A stretch of DNA of 64,000 nt from JBBQXY01 sp051004815 (GTDB taxonomy: Bacteria; Chloroflexota; Ktedonobacteria; Ktedonobacterales; Ktedonobacteraceae). Shown piece by piece: positions 62,455-64,000 of this stretch; position 1 is the first letter of the stretch; each line of letters starts with the position of its first letter. Both the position numbers and the translations under genes were made by a program. The stretch is from assembly GCA_051004815.1 (NCBI GenBank), contig JBPCJY010000185.1:1-64000 (forward strand). Reading direction: 5' to 3'. The notes under the pieces are model-generated. The model did not search any database. It was not told the DNA's origin and worked only from the letters and a program-made list of their open reading frames with translations.

Positions 62455-62874
62455 ATGGATACTACTGAGCAATATACATCGGCTATCCGTGTGCGTTTAA
62501 GTGCCAGTGATGCGCATTATGGTGGGCAACTGGTGAATGGGGCGCATATGCTTTCACTCTTCGGGGATGTGGCAACGGAACTGGCTATTCTTTATGATGG
62601 TGATGAGGGCTTGTTGGTGGGTTATGAGAATATTGAGTTTCTCGCACCGATATTTGCGGGAGATTTTGTAGAGGTAACGGGGCGTATCACCAAGATTGGG
62701 CGTACCTCACGGCGCATGGAATTTGAGGCGCGTAAAGTGATTACGGCGCGGCGTGATATTAGCGATTCTGCCGCCGATGTCTTAGATGCGCCTATCATTG
62801 TGGGACGAGCCATTGGCACAACGGTGGTGAAAGCTGAAATGCAGCGCAAAGTACACGCCGGTGGTAATGCATAA
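62455..62874 (+). CDS. Hotdog-fold enzyme, 3-aminobutyryl-CoA ammonia-lyase-like
   Basis: A 139-residue single hotdog domain. RLSASDAHYGGQLVNGAHML, FGDVATELAILYDGDEGLLVGYENIEFLAPIFAGDFVEVTG (short pieces quoted) closely follow the pattern of 3-aminobutyryl-CoA ammonia-lyase (Kal) of lysine fermentation, which removes ammonia to give crotonyl-CoA. A thioesterase role is the alternative. The start follows AAAGGAGACC. It is the first gene behind a perfect palindrome and the TetR gene starts 36 bases after its stop. No other lysine fermentation genes are in the window except a truncated dehydrogenase beyond. Confidence 0.72.
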   Translation: MDTTEQYTSAIRVRLSASDAHYGGQLVNGAHMLSLFGDVATELAILYDGDEGLLVGYENIEFLAPIFAGDFVEVTGRITKIGRTSRRMEFEARKVITARRDISDSAADVLDAPIIVGRAIGTTVVKAEMQRKVHAGGNA

Positions 62875-62910
62875 GTATCCATTCTGCGCGATTTCTGCTA
62901 GAATAGCAGT

Positions 62911-63558
62911 ATGGTACAGAAAAAAATAGCTGAAAACGTGCGGCATAATGGTCGTTCCGTGCGAGAAAATGTGTTGGCTGCCGCGGTACAACTCTTCGCG
63001 GAGTATGGATATCATGCCGCTCCGTTACGGGATATAGCACGCATGGCTGGTATCCAGGCCGCCAGCATCTACTACCACTATGCCAATAAAGAGGCTCTGC
63101 TGGTAGAGATCATGGAAAGCCATATGCTGCAACTAAATGCTAACCTGGAGCGCATTTTAAGCGCACAGAGTGACCCACTGCAACGACTCTATGCAGCGAT
63201 CGCGAATCACATTCGCTCGCATACCACCTATAAAAACGAGTTTTTCATTATTGACACGGAAATTCGTGCCTTAGAAGGCGATAAGCGCACCAACATTCTC
63301 GCCTTGCGCGACTGCTACGAGAAGTTGCTGCAAGAACTCCTGCGTGATGGTATGGAAAAGGGCATCTTTCGGCAGAGCGATGTCAAAGTATCATCCTATG
63401 CCATTATCGCTATGTGTACCGAGGTCGCCACATGGTTTCGTCCCAATGGCCGCCTCAATGTACAGCAAGTCATTGATATCTATAGCCAAATGATTACGCA
63501 TGGCTTGCTGGCCGCAGAAGATCATGCTCAAACGCCTGGGGGATCAGCGCGTACTTAA
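62911..63558 (+). CDS. TetR-family regulator of the hotdog operon
   Basis: A 215-residue TetR protein. The HTH (about 20-66) contains LFAEYGYHAAPLRDIARMAGIQAASIYYHY (short piece quoted), the family signature; the rest is a helical ligand domain similar in length to KstR2- or FadR-like regulators that bind acyl-CoA. It is 36 bases behind the hotdog gene and probably controls both from the palindrome at 62416-62433. Its last 65 bases overlap the end of the dehydrogenase on the other strand. Confidence 0.88.
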   Translation: MVQKKIAENVRHNGRSVRENVLAAAVQLFAEYGYHAAPLRDIARMAGIQAASIYYHYANKEALLVEIMESHMLQLNANLERILSAQSDPLQRLYAAIANHIRSHTTYKNEFFIIDTEIRALEGDKRTNILALRDCYEKLLQELLRDGMEKGIFRQSDVKVSSYAIIAMCTEVATWFRPNGRLNVQQVIDIYSQMITHGLLAAEDHAQTPGGSART

Positions 63559-64000
63559 TGCCTTGCTTGTGTAGTAAGCAATCCAGCACTTCAAGTGTAG
63601 CCGCCAGGGGATATCGCGCTGTAATCAACGCTTCGACCTCAATGTGATGACCTACAATGAGCTCCAGTGCCTGAGCAAAATAGGCCGGAGTATGGTGAAA
63701 GACACCTTTCGTCGTGATTTCGCCATAATGGAGCGGGCGCGTTTCTAACGTCACCTGCGTTCCAGAGGCGCACCCTCCAAAGAAATTAACCAGTCCACCA
63801 GGGCGTGTCATTGCAGCGGCCAGTGACCATGTCTCAGGTGTCCCAATGGCTTCAATGACAACATCGGCTCCACGTCCGCCTTCAGTTTCTTTCTTGACCG
63901 CTTCATATTGTCTTTCGAGCGACATAGCCTGTACATCAATGACGACATCAACTCCATAGAGCCGCGCTACGGCAAGTCGTTGCTCACCACGTCCAGTGAT
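63494..64000 (-). CDS. Zinc-type (MDR) alcohol dehydrogenase, 5' end beyond window
   Basis: The reading frame is open to the window edge, so the N-terminal zinc-binding part is missing here. About 168 residues are seen. GRGADVVIEAIGTPETWSLAAAMTRPGGLVNFFGG is the typical MDR Rossmann half, and the preceding ARLYGVDVVIDV is the nicotinamide cofactor region. The end resembles sorbitol/threonine dehydrogenase relatives; a 3,5-diaminohexanoate dehydrogenase role would fit the Kal-like neighbour but is speculative. It converges on the TetR gene with a 65-base overlap. Confidence 0.8.
   Translation of the reverse strand: MTGRGEQRLAVARLYGVDVVIDVQAMSLERQYEAVKKETEGGRGADVVIEAIGTPETWSLAAAMTRPGGLVNFFGGCASGTQVTLETRPLHYGEITTKGVFHHTPAYFAQALELIVGHHIEVEALITARYPLAATLEVLDCLLHKQGIKYALIPQAFEHDLLRPASHA

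Noticed and set aside
1..64000. CRISPR array, rRNA, tRNA or prophage
   Set aside because: No regularly spaced repeats, no rRNA or tRNA motifs and no phage structural genes were seen on reading through.

Overview
The window reads as a chromosomal segment of a free-living bacterium with about 50% GC. I place it, by inference, in the Ktedonobacteria (Chloroflexota). The gene style fits: zinc-ribbon Ser/Thr kinase fused to WD40 repeats, XRE-TPR regulator, many small zinc-ribbon proteins, multi-GAF histidine kinase, an orphan TnpB, CoxG-like SRPBCC proteins and PPT-rich lipoproteins. No rRNA, tRNA or CRISPR array was seen. Most genes have a clear AGGAGG-type ribosome binding site, and I used these to correct many starts.

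Layout. 1-9.5 kb: kinase-WD40 protein, an NTF2-like protein, a 54-residue peptide, GH15 glucoamylase/trehalase, RlmI-type rRNA methyltransferase, two CoxG-like proteins with a methyltransferase, and an unusual low-complexity protein. 9.6-11.8 kb: an IS200/IS605-type tnpB without tnpA, an unknown gene and a small HTH protein. 11.9-19.6 kb: histidine kinase-HD hydrolase operon, YihY-type membrane protein, J-domain protein, zinc-ribbon protein and XRE-TPR regulator. 20-24.6 kb: type IIA topoisomerase operon (parE-parC-like). 24.6-27.5 kb: small membrane and DUF4342-like proteins, then a degenerate transposon-like region with two nested sets of inverted repeats around a TniQ-like fragment and a PPOX-family gene. 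27.5-31.8 kb: TetR-MFS drug-efflux pair with a clear promoter and operator, EVE-domain protein and class IV aminotransferase.

31.8-39.3 kb: 4-aminobutyrate-type aminotransferase, a GC-richer GH65 glycoside phosphorylase/hydrolase, an HhH protein, a cluster of long palindromes, a lipoprotein and a phytoene-desaturase-like oxidoreductase. 39.5-44.3 kb: truncated thioredoxin-reductase-like gene, two tandem permuted-papain-like proteins, geranylgeranyl-reductase-like flavoprotein and mycoredoxin. 44.3-51 kb: a collinear run of PLP enzymes (group II decarboxylase, cysteine desulfurase, class V aminotransferase), zinc-ribbon protein, ornithine-cyclodeaminase-like protein and a beta-propeller lipoprotein. 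51-55.6 kb (minus): Nudix, metallo-beta-lactamase-fold protein, a 37-residue acidic peptide, ABC exporter and GNAT. 55.9-59.6 kb: lipoprotein, OmpR-type two-component system and a lone receiver. 59.6-64 kb: threonine dehydratase, uracil/xanthine permease, and a hotdog enzyme-TetR pair behind a perfect 18-bp palindrome, with a zinc-type dehydrogenase cut by the window end.

The commonest non-coding structure is a long, nearly perfect palindrome (17-32 bp arms) just after genes, with A and U tracts inside the stem, consistent with bidirectional terminators. The least explained items are the nested inverted-repeat region at 25.9-27.5 kb, the 37-residue peptide at 53.1 kb, and the tandem permuted-papain-like pair at 40.4-42.6 kb.
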